A stretch of DNA of 64,000 nucleotides from Streptomyces sp. MST-110588 (GCF_022695595.1 NZ_CP074380.1:2783501-2847500); one strand, 5' to 3'. Shown: positions 46,516 to 56,800, counted from the stretch's first letter. Notes: generated from the letters alone by a model not told the origin. Translations and numbers: made by a program.

Positions 46516-46869
46516 ATGACCACTCCAGCCGCTGGGCGACCACTCATCCCCCAGCCCCCGGCCACGGTTACCGCGCTGCGGCAAGCCATCAGTCAGATCG
46601 CCCCTGCCGCGTTGCCGGCCTTCACCCGGGAACTGGATCAAGCGGCCGACCAGTCCAGGCAGGGCTCCGATCTGACGCCGCTCCAGCGGTTCATCGCCCA
46701 ATGGGCCGTCTACGTTCACATCCAGCGCCGGCCCGACCTGGCGGCAGACCTGCGCCGGTGGGAAGACATCGCCGAGTCGGGTGACGCCACCCAAGCTCGA
46801 CAGGCCGCCGCCGAAATCGGGCGGATCCTGGACGAAGCCCACGCGGCCACGGACCTTTCCGCCCGGTGA
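46516..46869 (+). CDS. Small DUF6247-like protein
   Basis: 117 residues, helical: TALRQAISQIAPAALPAFTRELDQAADQ, LTPLQRFIAQWAVYVHIQRRPDLAADLRRWEDIAE. This resembles the DUF6247 group of small Streptomyces proteins, by recollection. ATG at 46516 has GGGAG 5 bases upstream; earlier in-frame ATGs at 46483 and 46504 are alternatives. No toxin-like partner is adjacent. Function unknown. Confidence 0.72.
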   Translation: MTTPAAGRPLIPQPPATVTALRQAISQIAPAALPAFTRELDQAADQSRQGSDLTPLQRFIAQWAVYVHIQRRPDLAADLRRWEDIAESGDATQARQAAAEIGRILDEAHAATDLSAR

Positions 46870-46950
46870 GTCCGGACTGGCGGTGGGAGCAGGAAGTCGA
46901 TGTCGCACAGCCGCCAGCGCTGAAGGGTGGGCGGGGGTGAGGGTGGGGGC

Positions 46951-47449
46951 ATGACGTCGACATTTGTTGTCCGGGCTGTTGAGCCGGGCGTGTTGAAGCA
47001 GCTTCGGGAGCGGGACGATGCCGGGTGGGGGCGGGAGCCCTTCGTGGATCCGGAGGGGGTGCGCCGCTGCGCTGCTGTCTGCGGCACAGTGAGAAGGGTG
47101 AACGGATCGTACTGGTCTCGTACGCACCGCTGCGGCGGTGGGCGGCGGAGACCGGGGCCGAGCCGGGGCCGTATGACGAGGTCGGGCCGGTGTTCATCCA
47201 CGCCGAGGAGTGCGCCGGGCAGACGTCCGGGACCGGCTACCCCGTCGAGATGCACGGTGCGCTGCGGGTTCTGCGCTTCTACGGTGCCGACGGGCACATC
47301 CTCGGGGGCGGCTCCTGAGGATTCCCGTGGAGCGGGCGCACGAGGTGGATCAGGAGCTGCACGAGGTGTTCTCGGATCCCGCGGTGGCCCTGGTGCATGT
47401 CCGCGCGGTGGAGTTCGGGTGCTTCATGGTCGAGGTGCGCCGGGCGTAA
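46951..47449 (+). pseudogene. DUF1203 family protein (two single-base frameshifts)
   Basis: About 166 residues when repaired. Start ATG 46951 (TSTFVVRAVEPGVLKQLRERDD). The frame breaks in the G run at 47055-47059 and continues as APLRCCLRHSEKGERIVLVSYAPLRRW..DEVGPVFIHAEECAGQ, then breaks again at 47304-47311 and continues as RLLRIPVERAHEVDQELHEVF..ALVHVRAVEFGCFMVEVRRA. The paired motifs C-LRHSEKGERIVLVSYAP and GPVFIHAE-C are the DUF1203 core. Function unknown. Both breaks are repaired by adding one G or C. Confidence 0.85.
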
Positions 47450-47545
47450 CCGGTAGGTGTGTGGTGTGTTGGTGGGGGAGGTGGGGGTGGGGTAGGGGAG
47501 GGTGGAGGGGTCGTGGTGTGGTGAGGGAGAGGTGGCGGAGCGGTC

Positions 47546-47986
47546 GTGGGTGAGGGGCAGGGGTTCGCCGTACGGGTCAGGGTGCGCGGGTACGAGACGG
47601 ACGCGCAGGGGCACCTCAACGCGAGCGTGTATCTGCAGTACGCGGAACACGCCCGCTGGTCGCTGCTGGAGGCCGCCGGGGTACCGCAGAGCGCCCTGCT
47701 GGACAAGGGCGTCGGGCCGGTGGTGCTGGAGACCACCATCCGTTATCGCAAGGAGCTGCGGGCGGGCGACGAGACCGAGGTGACCTGCGCGTTCGTGTGG
47801 AGTGAGGGGAAGACCTTCCGGGTCGAGCAGGAGATCCGGACGGCCGACGGGACGGTGGCGGCCGAGGTGTCGGCGGTCGGCGGGCTGATGGATCTGCGGC
47901 TGCGCAAGCTGGTCGGTGACCCTCAGGTGTACTTCCGGGCGCTGGCGGCGGACGCGGGGATTCTGGGGCTGGAGACGGGTTCCTAG
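47546..47986 (+). CDS. Hotdog-fold acyl-CoA thioesterase (4HBT / YbgC type)
   Basis: 146 residues. Hotdog signature: VRVRGYETDAQGHLNASVYLQYAEHARWSLLEAAG, with the Asp in ETDAQGHLN as the 4-hydroxybenzoyl-CoA-type catalytic residue, then LETTIRYRKELRAGDETEVT. GTG at 47546 with GGAG upstream. Cleaves a small acyl-CoA; the substrate is unknown. Confidence 0.9.
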   Translation: MGEGQGFAVRVRVRGYETDAQGHLNASVYLQYAEHARWSLLEAAGVPQSALLDKGVGPVVLETTIRYRKELRAGDETEVTCAFVWSEGKTFRVEQEIRTADGTVAAEVSAVGGLMDLRLRKLVGDPQVYFRALAADAGILGLETGS

Positions 47987-48035
47987 CGGAGGTTGCCGGC
48001 GGAGGTTGCCGGCAGGGGTTGCTGGTTGGGGGTTG

Positions 48036-48800
48036 CTAACGGGGGTCCTCAGCGGGGCGCAGTGCCAGGCCGTGGACGGTTGTGGTGGGCGGGGTGCCTT
48101 CCTTGAGCAGCAGGGTGGTGATGCGGTCGGCCGGGCCCGCGGCGAAGTGCACCCGGCAGCCGGGCAGCAGCAGGACGCTCCCGGTGGTGTCGAGCGGGAC
48201 GCCGGTCAGCTCGCTCAGCCAGGCGGCGGAGGCGAGCGGGTCGGGTGTCTCGATGACGAAGCCGGCCAGGTCGTGCGGCCCCCGCGCGACCCTGCCCGCG
48301 CTGTACTTCTCCAGGATGACCTGGGGGGTGGGGGTGTAGGTGATGAAGAACGGGGCCCATATGGGGGCGTCGGGGAGTATGGCTTCCCGGAAGGACACCG
48401 GGGAGCCTTCGCGTGCGAAGGTCGTCAGCTCGACGCGGTGACCCGCGCGCCGCAGCCGTTCGGTGGTGGCGCCGACGTCGCCGACGTGCACCGCGAAGTT
48501 CAGCGCGCCGCCGCCCTCCGCCACGAGCGTGTCGATGTGCGGCATCCAGTCCGCCATGGCGACGCCGTACGGGGAGTCCTCGAACTCCGCCCGGTCCACG
48601 ACACTCACCAGCTCGACGTAGCGGGTGTCCAGGCGCCAGGCGCCGTTCCGGTAGCCGAGGTAGGGGGGATTGGCGTGGGCGGGCAGCCCGGCCGCGGTGT
48701 ACGCGGACGCGGCGGTGTCCACGTCCGGTACGCAGTGCAGGAGGTGGTCGAACTCCGGTGATTCGGCGAGCGGTCCGGAGTCGGGCACGGGGGCGGTCAT
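48036..48800 (-). CDS. VOC / glyoxalase-like domain protein
   Basis: 254 residues. N-terminal FDHLLHCVPDVDTAASAYTAAGL, then RNGAWRLDTRYVELVSVVD, and a second half-domain EKYSAGRVARGPHDLAGFVIETPDPLASAAWLSELTG. This two-module pattern matches glyoxalase-like domain (PF13468-type) proteins, which are metal-dependent lyases or dioxygenase-like enzymes of unclear substrate. ATG at 48800. It stands alone, with a repeat-rich gap before the methyltransferase gene. Confidence 0.85.
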   Translation of the reverse strand: MTAPVPDSGPLAESPEFDHLLHCVPDVDTAASAYTAAGLPAHANPPYLGYRNGAWRLDTRYVELVSVVDRAEFEDSPYGVAMADWMPHIDTLVAEGGGALNFAVHVGDVGATTERLRRAGHRVELTTFAREGSPVSFREAILPDAPIWAPFFITYTPTPQVILEKYSAGRVARGPHDLAGFVIETPDPLASAAWLSELTGVPLDTTGSVLLLPGCRVHFAAGPADRITTLLLKEGTPPTTTVHGLALRPAEDPR

Positions 48801-48902
48801 GGGCGGGTGGCTCCTGTCTGCGGCGGGCGGTGGCAGTGGGGGTGGGTAGGGGGCTGGTAGCTGGTGAGGGCAGGTGGATCGGTATCGGGGTGCGCTCAGG
48901 GT

Positions 48903-48950
48903 CCGTACGGGCGGTTCCGTACGGGCGGTCCCGTACGGGGACTCCGTACG
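48903..48950. repeat. Tandem CCGTACGGGCGGT repeats
   Basis: Copies of ccgtacgggcggt with period about 14-15 (48903, 48917, 48931 and a partial at 48944) lie between the VOC gene and the methyltransferase stop region. No gene is there. Confidence 0.7.
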
Positions 48951-48951
48951 C

Positions 48952-49527
48952 CTACGGTCGTACGGCGCGGAAGCGGACGTTGCTGCCGCCCGCGCCGCCG
49001 GTCGAGACCTTCGTGACCTTGAAGCCGGCCGCGCCCAGGCGGTCGGCCAAGGAGTGCGGCGGCACCGGGACGCAGGTGTCGCCGATGTGGATCAGACGGA
49101 AGCCCCAGCCGTCCAGCGCGTCGCAGCCGGCGAAGACCCCGCCGGGGCGCAGTACACGGAAGGCCTCCGAGAAGAGGCGGTCCTGAAGTTCCGGCGTGGG
49201 CACGTGGTGCAGCATCGTGAAACAGACGACCGAGTCGAAGCGCCGGTCGGGCAGCGGCATCGCCGAGCCGTCCGCGTGAACGACCTCGACCCTGCCGTCG
49301 AACGCGTCGTCCAGGCGGTCCGCGGAAGCGCGGTCCACCTCCAGCACGGTCAGCCGCGGCACCCGCCGGGTCAGGACCCGTGTGGTGGCGCCGTACCCGG
49401 GGCCGATCTCCAGGGCCTCGGTTCCCAGGTCGGCCCCTTCCAGGGCCCAGGGCAGCACACTCTTCTCGACCTTGGCGGCCCACCCCGCGGAGTTGCACAG
49501 CCAGCGGTGGCACAGGTTCATCGGCAT
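48952..49527 (-). CDS. Class I SAM-dependent methyltransferase
   Basis: 191 residues with Rossmann methyltransferase motifs: LEIGPGYGATTRVL (motif I), LTVLEVDRASADRLDDAF (acidic loop), VVHADGSAMPLPDRRFDSVVCFTMLHHVP (post I/motif IV) and EAFRVLRPGGVFAGCDALDG. ATG at 49527. Divergent from a transcription factor gene starting 55 bases away, so it is a likely target of that regulator. Substrate not identifiable. Confidence 0.93.
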   Translation of the reverse strand: MPMNLCHRWLCNSAGWAAKVEKSVLPWALEGADLGTEALEIGPGYGATTRVLTRRVPRLTVLEVDRASADRLDDAFDGRVEVVHADGSAMPLPDRRFDSVVCFTMLHHVPTPELQDRLFSEAFRVLRPGGVFAGCDALDGWGFRLIHIGDTCVPVPPHSLADRLGAAGFKVTKVSTGGAGGSNVRFRAVRP

Positions 49528-49582
49528 GCGGAGATGCTAAAAAGAGCCTTGTTGTGTCCGCCATGAGATGGAGTGACAATCC

Positions 49583-50354
49583 ATGTCGCCAGAAGGACAG
49601 TTGGCGCCCTCCTCGGGAGCGCCGGAGGCTGCCGTCGTCGTCGGGAGCTTCTCCATGGACGGCGGGCAGTGGTTCGAGCGGCACTGGCACGACGCCCATC
49701 AACTGGCCTGGGCGAGCGCGGGCGTACTGGCCGTACGGGCCCTGGGCAACACCTGGGTGCTGCCGCCCGCCATGGCACTGTGGATACCGGCCGGTACCCG
49801 GCACGCCACAGGGGCGACGGGTCCGGCGCTGCTGCGCAGCCTGTACTACGCGCCCGACCGGTGCCCCCTGGACTGGTCGGCGCCCACCGTCGTCGGGGTC
49901 TCCCCGCTGCTGCGCGAGCTGATCTCCTACCTGGCGGACGACACGCTGTCCGCACCGGCCCGGGAGCGGGCGGAGGCCGTCGTCCTGGACCAGTTGCGGC
50001 CCCTGTCGGTGACGACCGTACTGGCGCCGATGCCGCGTGACGCGCGGGCCCGCCGGGTCGCGCAGGCGCTGCGCGCCCGGCCGTCCGACGACCGGACGCT
50101 GGCGGAGTGGGGGCGCGGGTCGGGGCGAGCGGGCGCACGCTGGCCCGCGCGTTCGTCGCCGACACCGGCATGCCGTACGGGCAGTGGCGCACCCGCGTAC
50201 GCGTCCAGGCGGCCATGCCGCTGCTGGCGGGCGGCGCGCCGGTGGCGGCGGTGGCCGCGCGGGTGGGGTACGCCTCTCCGAGCGCGTTCGTCGCCGCGTT
50301 CAAGCGGGTGGTGGGGTGCCGCCGGGGGCGTACTTCGCGCCGTCGGGGAACTGA
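49583..50354 (+). pseudogene. AraC family transcriptional regulator (two single-base frameshifts)
   Basis: About 257 residues when repaired. The N-terminal cupin (EAAVVVGSFSMDGGQWFERHWHDAHQLAWASAGVL, with IPAGTRHATGATG) is followed by the DNA-binding domain. The frame breaks at the G run 50109-50113, continues as ARVGASGRTLARAFVADTGMPYGQWRTRVR and AVAARVGYASPSAFVAAFKRVVG, breaks again at 50313-50316, and ends VPPGAYFAPSGN. Both breaks need one added G. It probably autoregulates and controls the divergent methyltransferase gene. Confidence 0.92.
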
Positions 50355-50435
50355 CCGCTGCCGCCCGGCCGAAGACCCGGGGTGAATCCGGGAGTGGTCC
50401 GGATACTTCGGCCGGGGCAGGGCACCCGGACCGTG

Positions 50436-50482
50436 AAGGGCGCACCGACGGCTTCCCTCCCCCGTGTCGTCGGCGCGCCCTT
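50436..50482. terminator. Bidirectional hairpin terminator
   Basis: aagggcgcaccgacg (50436-50450) pairs with cgtcggcgcgccctt (50468-50482) with one mismatch, loop 17 bases, followed by a short T stretch. It lies between the convergent AraC-type and serine-hydrolase genes. Confidence 0.75.
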
Positions 50483-50560
50483 TGTGCTGTCACGTTCGTT
50501 GCGTCCGGTCCTGTGCGGCTACCGGCTTACAGCCACCGGCTACCAGCTAACGGCTACCAG

Positions 50561-52030
50561 CTACCGGAGCGCAGGAATGAGCCGAGGGGCCACCGGGCTG
50601 TGCTTGTCGGCCGGACCGGGGGTGACCAGCTCGTTGAACACACCGGAGTCGGTGAGCTTGTTGGTCTTGTCGGGCTTGCCGAGCTTGTCGGTTCCGGTTC
50701 CGGCCCCGGTTCCCTTGCCGCCGGGAACCGCGGTGTTGCACATCGCCCGGATCAGGTGCGCGTGCATGGCGTAGTCGATGGCGTGCGGCACGATCTGGCC
50801 GTTCTCGACCTTCTGGTACTTCATCAGGTTGTAGCCCAGCGACACCTGCCGCCGGCCGTCCTCGCTGGTCAGTCCCTGGGTCCCGGCGCCCCACACCGCT
50901 CCGTCATGGCCCCAGAACCGGCCGCACGGCGAGTTCACGGGGTACAGCCCCAGCCCGTAGTACCCGAGGACCTTGCCCTTGGCGTCCTTGATCGGCACCG
51001 TGGTCTTCATCTGCTTGAGCTGCGCGGGACGCAGCAGTTTGCCGGTGAACAGCGCGCGGTAGAACTGGTTCAGGTCATCCATGGTCGACACCAGTGAGCC
51101 CGCGGTCCCGGCCCAGGACATGTTGTAGTCGCTGTAGTCGCGGGGCGGGTTGATCAGGCCGTAGAGGGCCTCGTACATCTTGGAGTGCGGTCCGGTGATC
51201 TTCGGCGACTTCGGGAAGTACGTGTGCCGCAGCCCGGCCTTGCGGATGACGTTGCTGGTGACGTACGTCTCCGGGGCCTGGCCGGTCACCTTGCGCAGCA
51301 GCTCGCCGGCGATGACGTAGTTGGTGTTGGAGTACACGTGCCGCTCACCCGGCTTGCCCGTGGGCTTCTGCTTCAGGCCGAGGCGGATCAGCGTCTCGGG
51401 GGACCACTGGTGGTAGCGGTTGTCGTCCAGGCTCTTGCCCGAGTTCTTCAGCAGGGAGGGGAAGGCGGCCACGATGTAGTCACCGATGCCGCTGGTGTGG
51501 TTGAGCAGCATGCGTACGGTGACGGTCCGGCCCCGCTCGCCAGGCACCAGCTTCGGCAGGTAGCGGCCTATGGGCGCGTCGAGGTCTATTCGGCCCTTGG
51601 CGACCTGCTGGAGGACCGCGACGGAGACGAAGGACTTGGTGATGCTGCCGACCCGCTGTTCCATGCCGGCGGTGACCGGGCGCCCGGTGTCCCGGTCGGC
51701 GACCCCGGCGGCGCCGTTCCACTTGCGCGTGCCGTCCTGTACGGCCGAGTAGACGCCGTACATGCCCGCCTTGTGGATCGCCCTCAGGGAGGCGTCCAGC
51801 GCCTTGCGGTCGATGCCCGTGGGGACACCGGCGGCGGGGGAGGCGGCGCCGGAGGCCGATGCGGCGGTGGTGACGGGCCCCGACGCGGGCGCGGCGAGGG
51901 CCGGAGCGGTGGCCGCCAGCAGCGACAGGGTGACGGCCGCGGTGGTGCCCGTGACCCGCGCTCTGGTTCTGCGGCGGCGGTCCGGGGTGGCCTGGTCGAC
52001 ACCGCTGTGGCTCGGGGCAGTTGAGGGCAT
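50561..52030 (-). CDS. Secreted class C beta-lactamase-fold serine hydrolase (D,D-peptidase type)
   Basis: 489 residues: a twin-Arg-like basic n-region (DRRRRTRARVTG), hydrophobic h-region and signal cleavage near ALAAPASG (about 27-50), then a serine-hydrolase fold. Active-site motifs: SxxK at Ser129-Lys132 (VGSITKSF), YSN at 233-235 (HVYSNTNYVIAG) and the HDG motif in FWGHDGAVWGAG. It resembles D-alanyl-D-alanine carboxypeptidases/R61-type enzymes. ATG 52030 has GGGAG upstream; an earlier ATG (52045) is possible. It probably acts in cell-wall metabolism. Confidence 0.93.
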   Translation of the reverse strand: MPSTAPSHSGVDQATPDRRRRTRARVTGTTAAVTLSLLAATAPALAAPASGPVTTAASASGAASPAAGVPTGIDRKALDASLRAIHKAGMYGVYSAVQDGTRKWNGAAGVADRDTGRPVTAGMEQRVGSITKSFVSVAVLQQVAKGRIDLDAPIGRYLPKLVPGERGRTVTVRMLLNHTSGIGDYIVAAFPSLLKNSGKSLDDNRYHQWSPETLIRLGLKQKPTGKPGERHVYSNTNYVIAGELLRKVTGQAPETYVTSNVIRKAGLRHTYFPKSPKITGPHSKMYEALYGLINPPRDYSDYNMSWAGTAGSLVSTMDDLNQFYRALFTGKLLRPAQLKQMKTTVPIKDAKGKVLGYYGLGLYPVNSPCGRFWGHDGAVWGAGTQGLTSEDGRRQVSLGYNLMKYQKVENGQIVPHAIDYAMHAHLIRAMCNTAVPGGKGTGAGTGTDKLGKPDKTNKLTDSGVFNELVTPGPADKHSPVAPRLIPALR

Positions 52031-52046
52031 GGGGTCTCCCGTCATG

Positions 52047-52136
52047 TCACTGGATGAGCGCTCTGGCTCTGTGGCCTCCCCGATTCTCGTCAAACACTCC
52101 GGGCCCGCCATCCTCCGCGAGCACGACCTCGATCAT
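52047..52136 (-). pseudogene. Possible remnant of a response-regulator gene start
   Basis: A short minus-strand frame starts MIEVVLAED, which matches the first residues of NarL/FixJ receiver domains (M-I-R-V-V-L-A-E-D), then loses similarity and ends after 29 codons. It lies directly upstream of the serine-hydrolase gene. Beta-lactamase-fold genes often neighbour two-component systems. The match is only nine residues, so chance is possible. Confidence 0.25.
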
Positions 52137-52242
52137 CCGCGCGTGCTCCGCAAGGACGAGACGCCGGACGGGCAGGCGCTTGCCGCCGCCACGCCCGGCC
52201 CGCCGCTCATGCCGCCGCCCGCACCCCTCGTTCACACCCCGC

Positions 52243-53574
52243 TCAGGTCTCCGGCGACCCCAGCCGCGCCCGGTCGGCGGCGGCCCGGCCCTGGTGCCAG
52301 CCCGCCGCGTCCCGTACGCCGCGCATCCGCACCGCCGCCGTCTGCGGGAACATCTCCCCGGCCCGCTGCTCGACGGCGGACTCGCGGGCGGCCAGGACCG
52401 GCAGGAGGTCCGGGGCCCCGCCGGCCGCCTCGGCGGTGGCCTCCTCGGTGGCGGCCGTCAGCCGGTCGCGGATGCGGTCGGCGTACGCGGTGAGGAAGGA
52501 CTGCCGGAAGTCCCGGGTACGCCGGGAGCGGCCCCGCGCGTGGTGCTCGTCGCCCGCGCGGTTCATGGCGGTGGTGGCCTGCAACAACAGGGAGGTGTAG
52601 AGGAGTTCGGCGGCCTCCAGGTCGGACGGGAAGCCGACGAGGGTGGAGAAGCCGAGGTCGCCGGACCACACCGCACGGCAGCGGTTGGCGGCGGCGACGG
52701 CGTCCAGCAGCAGCGCCTTGGCCTGCTCGTACGGCCCCTCGACGCCGATCCGGATCGCGGACGGCCCCGGCGCACCGGCCCCGCTCCCGCCGGCCCGGCC
52801 GCCGCGCCCCGCCCACCCGTCGTGTCCGGCGGCGCTGTCCAGCAGCGCCTCGTCGATGCTGTGCCGCGCCATCAGCTCCTGCGCCTTGGCGGAGAGCGCC
52901 TCCGCCTCCTCCGGGTAGTCCGTGGCCTCGGCCTTGGCCAGCAGCCCCCGGATACGTCCCAGTGCGCGGGCCTCGGCGGCACCGGCCTTCCGTACGGGCG
53001 CGGGCGCCGGAAGGGGCGTGATGCGTGGCAGCCGCCCCATCACCCGGAGCGCCGCCAGCAGGTCGTGGGCCGCCTCGAAGCGGGTGATCCGGCGGCGCCG
53101 CGCCATCTCGTCCAGATAGCCGTGGTCGGCCTCCCACCACACCGCGGCGTTCATCGCGTCGAGCTGTGCGGCCCGGCGCGGGTCGCGGCGCCCGGTGGGC
53201 TGCCGGCGCGCCTCGGCGGCCATGGCGTCCACGGCGAGTGCGACCAGCGCGGGGTTCTCCGTCTCGCGCCGCATGACCCGCTCCAGGTCGGCGGGCAGCC
53301 AGCCGCCCGTCCAGCAGCGCCGTACGGTCTCCTCGGCGGCGGCCACCAGCGCGGTGCTCACGGCCTCGTGCCCTACGGGTGCGGCGGCCAGCATCGAGGC
53401 ACCGGCCTCCATGGCGTCCTCGGCCGCCTCCGCGTCCGGGGCGTACAGGACACTGCCGAGCACCGTCCCGACCAGCTCGGCAGCCGCCGGCCCGCCGCTT
53501 CGCGCACCGCGGCCCCGCTGCCCGGCCTTACTGCTGCTCCGCCCGCTCTGCCCGCTGCTCTCGCGTTTGCTCAC
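52243..53574 (-). CDS. DUF2786 domain-containing protein
   Basis: 443 residues from the GTG at 53574 (SKRESSGQSGR..). The DUF2786 motif is ALGRIRGLLAKAEATDYPEEAEALSAKAQELMARHSIDEALL (central), followed by a long helical C-terminal domain (PYEQAKALLLDAVAAANRCRAVWSG.. and TRDFRQSFLTAYADRIRDRL). The N-terminal 30 residues are Ser/Gly/Arg disordered. Often associated with DNA-related functions; role unknown. An extended frame to 53712 runs into a repeat array and is not favoured. Confidence 0.9.
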   Translation of the reverse strand: MSKRESSGQSGRSSSKAGQRGRGARSGGPAAAELVGTVLGSVLYAPDAEAAEDAMEAGASMLAAAPVGHEAVSTALVAAAEETVRRCWTGGWLPADLERVMRRETENPALVALAVDAMAAEARRQPTGRRDPRRAAQLDAMNAAVWWEADHGYLDEMARRRRITRFEAAHDLLAALRVMGRLPRITPLPAPAPVRKAGAAEARALGRIRGLLAKAEATDYPEEAEALSAKAQELMARHSIDEALLDSAAGHDGWAGRGGRAGGSGAGAPGPSAIRIGVEGPYEQAKALLLDAVAAANRCRAVWSGDLGFSTLVGFPSDLEAAELLYTSLLLQATTAMNRAGDEHHARGRSRRTRDFRQSFLTAYADRIRDRLTAATEEATAEAAGGAPDLLPVLAARESAVEQRAGEMFPQTAAVRMRGVRDAAGWHQGRAAADRARLGSPET

Positions 53575-53604
53575 GCGATCACTGTACGGAGAACACGACC
53601 GCCT

Positions 53605-53696
53605 CCGTACGGACCGGTCGGACCCGCCCCGTACAAACCGGTCGGACACCCCCCGTACGAACCGGTCCGGCCCGCCCCGTACGGACCGTTCCGAAC
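53605..53696. repeat. About four degenerate 25-bp repeats upstream of the DUF2786 gene
   Basis: Unit of the form cgtacggaccggtcgg+acccgcccc recurs with small changes (53605-53696), period 25-26, in the region between the DUF2786 gene start and the S8 protease stop. It adds Arg/Ser-rich residues if the downstream reading frame is extended. Confidence 0.75.
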
Positions 53697-53841
53697 TGTC
53701 TTCCGTACGCACACCGGCCGGGCCCCATCCGCAGGCCCGGCCGGTCGTGCCCGGCGCCGGCGTTCGCCGCCCGGCGCCGGCCCGCTACCCGGGCAACGGC
53801 TCGACGGCTTCGGCTTCAGCCGCCACTCGCCCGGGTACGGA

Positions 53842-56800
53842 TCACTTGCCCAGATACGCGTTGATGACCGTCTGCTTCAGCGTGTTCCCCTTCTTGTCGG
53901 TGACCTCGGCCTTGAAGGAGATCCCCTGTCCGGCCGCGGGATTGCGTACGGTGATCTTCCCGTCGCCGACGGACGCCTTCTGCCAGGTCCGCCCGCCGTC
54001 GTACGACACGGACACGGTCGGCGGCTTCGCGCCGCTGCCCGCGGCCGGCCCCTGGACGGTGACCGGGACACGGACCGTGGCACCGGCCTTCGCCGTGCTG
54101 TCGGCGGCCAGCTCCGGGGTGTAGCGGACCGTGCTCGCGGGCAGCGCGGTGCGGGTGGTGGTGTGCGCGGAAGTGAACGTCCACTCCGCGAGGATCCGGG
54201 TGCTGACGGCCGCGTACTTGGTGCTGCGGGTGACGGCGGTGGTCAGCCGGTAGTCGGCCTGGCCGGCCGGCACCGTGAACGGCTTGGCGCCCGTCAGCGG
54301 GTCGTCGTTCGTGCCGATCTTCACGCCGTTGCGGTAGAGGGTCGTGGTGACCTTCTCCGTGACCGAGTCACCCAGGTGCCCCTGCCCGTCGGCGAACAGC
54401 GGCAGCGCGCCGTAGATCTTGTCGCCTTCGCGGTACAGCCCGTGGTTCTTGCCGACCTGGGGCCCGACGACACCGACGTTGAAGACGTGCCGGTAGTTCT
54501 TGCCCGCCTGGTAGCCGTCCTCGCCGGTCGTGTAGGAGATCACCGGTCCCAGCTCGGGGTCCACCTGGTCGAAGAGGAACTGCCACTTCACCGCGCCCGC
54601 GTTGACGTACGCGGTGGAGGTGTGCGGCAGCGCCCGGTCGGCGGCGACACCCGTCGAGGAGGAGCTTCCGGTGTGCGGCATGGCCGTGAGCCAGCCGTGT
54701 GCGCCCTTCACCGAGGAGCCCAGTACGGCGGAGACCTTGGCCAGCTCCTTCGCCGTGACGTGCTTGGTGAAGCCGGTGAGCAGGGTGGTCGGCCGGAATC
54801 CGTAGGCGATGCTGTACTCGTCGGGGCTGCCCTGCGTCCAGTCGGCGATGACCTGCTGGCGTATGTCGCCGCGGTTGACCTTGGCGCCCAGGTGTGCGGT
54901 GCGCAGCCCCTTGAAGGTGTCCAGCCACATGCCGAAGCCGTACGCGCCGTCGCCGGTCTCGAAGTCGATGTAGGCGTTGGTCTGCTGGGCGCGGCGGTCC
55001 GGCACGGTCACATCGATGGGTTCGGCGGTACGGGCGTCCACCGTCACCGTCATGTTCTTGCTGGCCTCCAGCCGGGGCGCGGCGATCCAGTCGCCGCCCT
55101 TCCACTCGTCCCCGGTGCCGGTCGGCAGGAGGCTGGTGAGGATGTAACGGCCCTTGGGTACGCGGACCTTGACGGTGCCGCTCGCGTCGTACGGCGCGAA
55201 GGTCTGGTCCTTGCCCAGGCCGCTGATGCCGACCAGGCCGGTGTTGTAGAGCTTGACGGGCCTGCCGTCGCGTCCCAGGTGCTTGAGCGTGATGTCGTAG
55301 GACTCGACCTCGCGGATCACGGCGGCGGCGGCCCGTACGGTCTGCCCGCCGCCGGTGGCGACGAGGTAGGCCGTGTACGCGCCGTCGCGGGTGCCGCCGG
55401 GCCTGGTGTCGGCCGTCAGCGGGACCTCGGCGGTGCCGCCCGCCGGAACGTTCACCGACTTCACGCCGAGGCGGAACATGCCGGCCGGGGCGGGCTTCCC
55501 GCCGGGGCCGGACGTGCTCAGTGCCAGGTCGAGCCGGACCGCCTTCTTGCCCAGGTTGCGGTAGGTGAGCTGCTTGGTGACCGGCTTGTCGTCGGAGTGC
55601 GGCCAGGACTGGATGCCGAAGTTCAGCGATCCCGGCTCGGCGACGACGGTCTGCTTGATCGCCCGGCCGACGTCCACCCGCCCGGTGCCCTGCTGGAAGG
55701 GGGTGTAGTCACGGTGCGGGGTGGTGGAGGCGGTCAGCGCGGCCTTGATGCGCTGCCCTGTCCACGCAGGGTGCTGCTGCTTGAGGATCGCGGCGGACCC
55801 GGCCACGTGCGGGGTGGCCATGGAGGTGCCGGAGATGGCGACATAGCCGTCGGCGACCGGGGTGCCCTCCTTGGCGATGATGCTGCCGGGAGCCGCGGCG
55901 GCGGCGATGTTCACCCCGGGTGCCGTCAGGTCGGGCTTGATGGCGCCGTCGCCGACGCGCGGGCCGGTGCTGGAGAACTCGGCGAGCCGGTCCTTCTTGT
56001 CGACGGCGCCGACGGTCAGCGCGGCGTCCGCACTGCCGGGCGTGTCGATGGTCCCGCTCTGCGGACCCGAGTTGCCGGCCGCGACGACGAAGAGCGTGCC
56101 GGTCCGCGAGAGGCGGTTGACGGCTTCTTCGAGCGGGTCGATGCCGGGGGCGTCCTGGCCGCCGAGGCTGAGGTTGACCACGTCGGCCTTCTGCGCGGCG
56201 GCCCACTCCATGCCGGCGATGATGCCGGAGTCCTCACCGAAGCCCTCGTCGTCCAGGACCTTGCCGTCCAGGAGCCGGGCGCCGGGCGCCACGCCCCTGT
56301 ACTTGCCGTGGGACTTGGCGCCCGTACCGGCGGCGATGGAGGCGACGTGGGTGCCGTGGCCGAAGCGGTCCTTGTTGTCCGGCGAGGCGGAGAAGTTCTT
56401 CTCGGCGATCTCCTGGGTGGCCAGGTCCGGGTGGCCCTGGTCCACGCCGGTGTCCAGGACGGCGATCTTGGAGCCCTTGCCGTCGTATCCGGCCTTCCAC
56501 GCCTTGGGCGCGCCGATCTGCGGGACGCTCTTGTCCAGCCGTACCGTGCGTACGGAATCCAGCCACAGGCGGGACAGGCCGGGCGTGGCGGTGCGCTCGG
56601 TGCCGGCGGCGGACTCGTCGGTCAGGGCCTCCCACACCTTGACGGGGCGCTGCCGGTCGGCGGTGACCGCCTCGGCGTTCAGCCGGCCGAAGGTACGGCG
56701 GACCTCGGCGTCCCCGGTGGCGTGCAGCTCTTTCTTCGCCTTGGGGTCGCCGCCCTGGTAACCGACGATCAGCCGCAGGCCCCTGGACTGGGTCCTGCGG

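Noticed and set aside
50037..50385. Two separate small regulators in 50037-50385
   Set aside because: They are the frame-shifted pieces of a single AraC DNA-binding domain; joined they give the standard two helix-turn-helix motifs.
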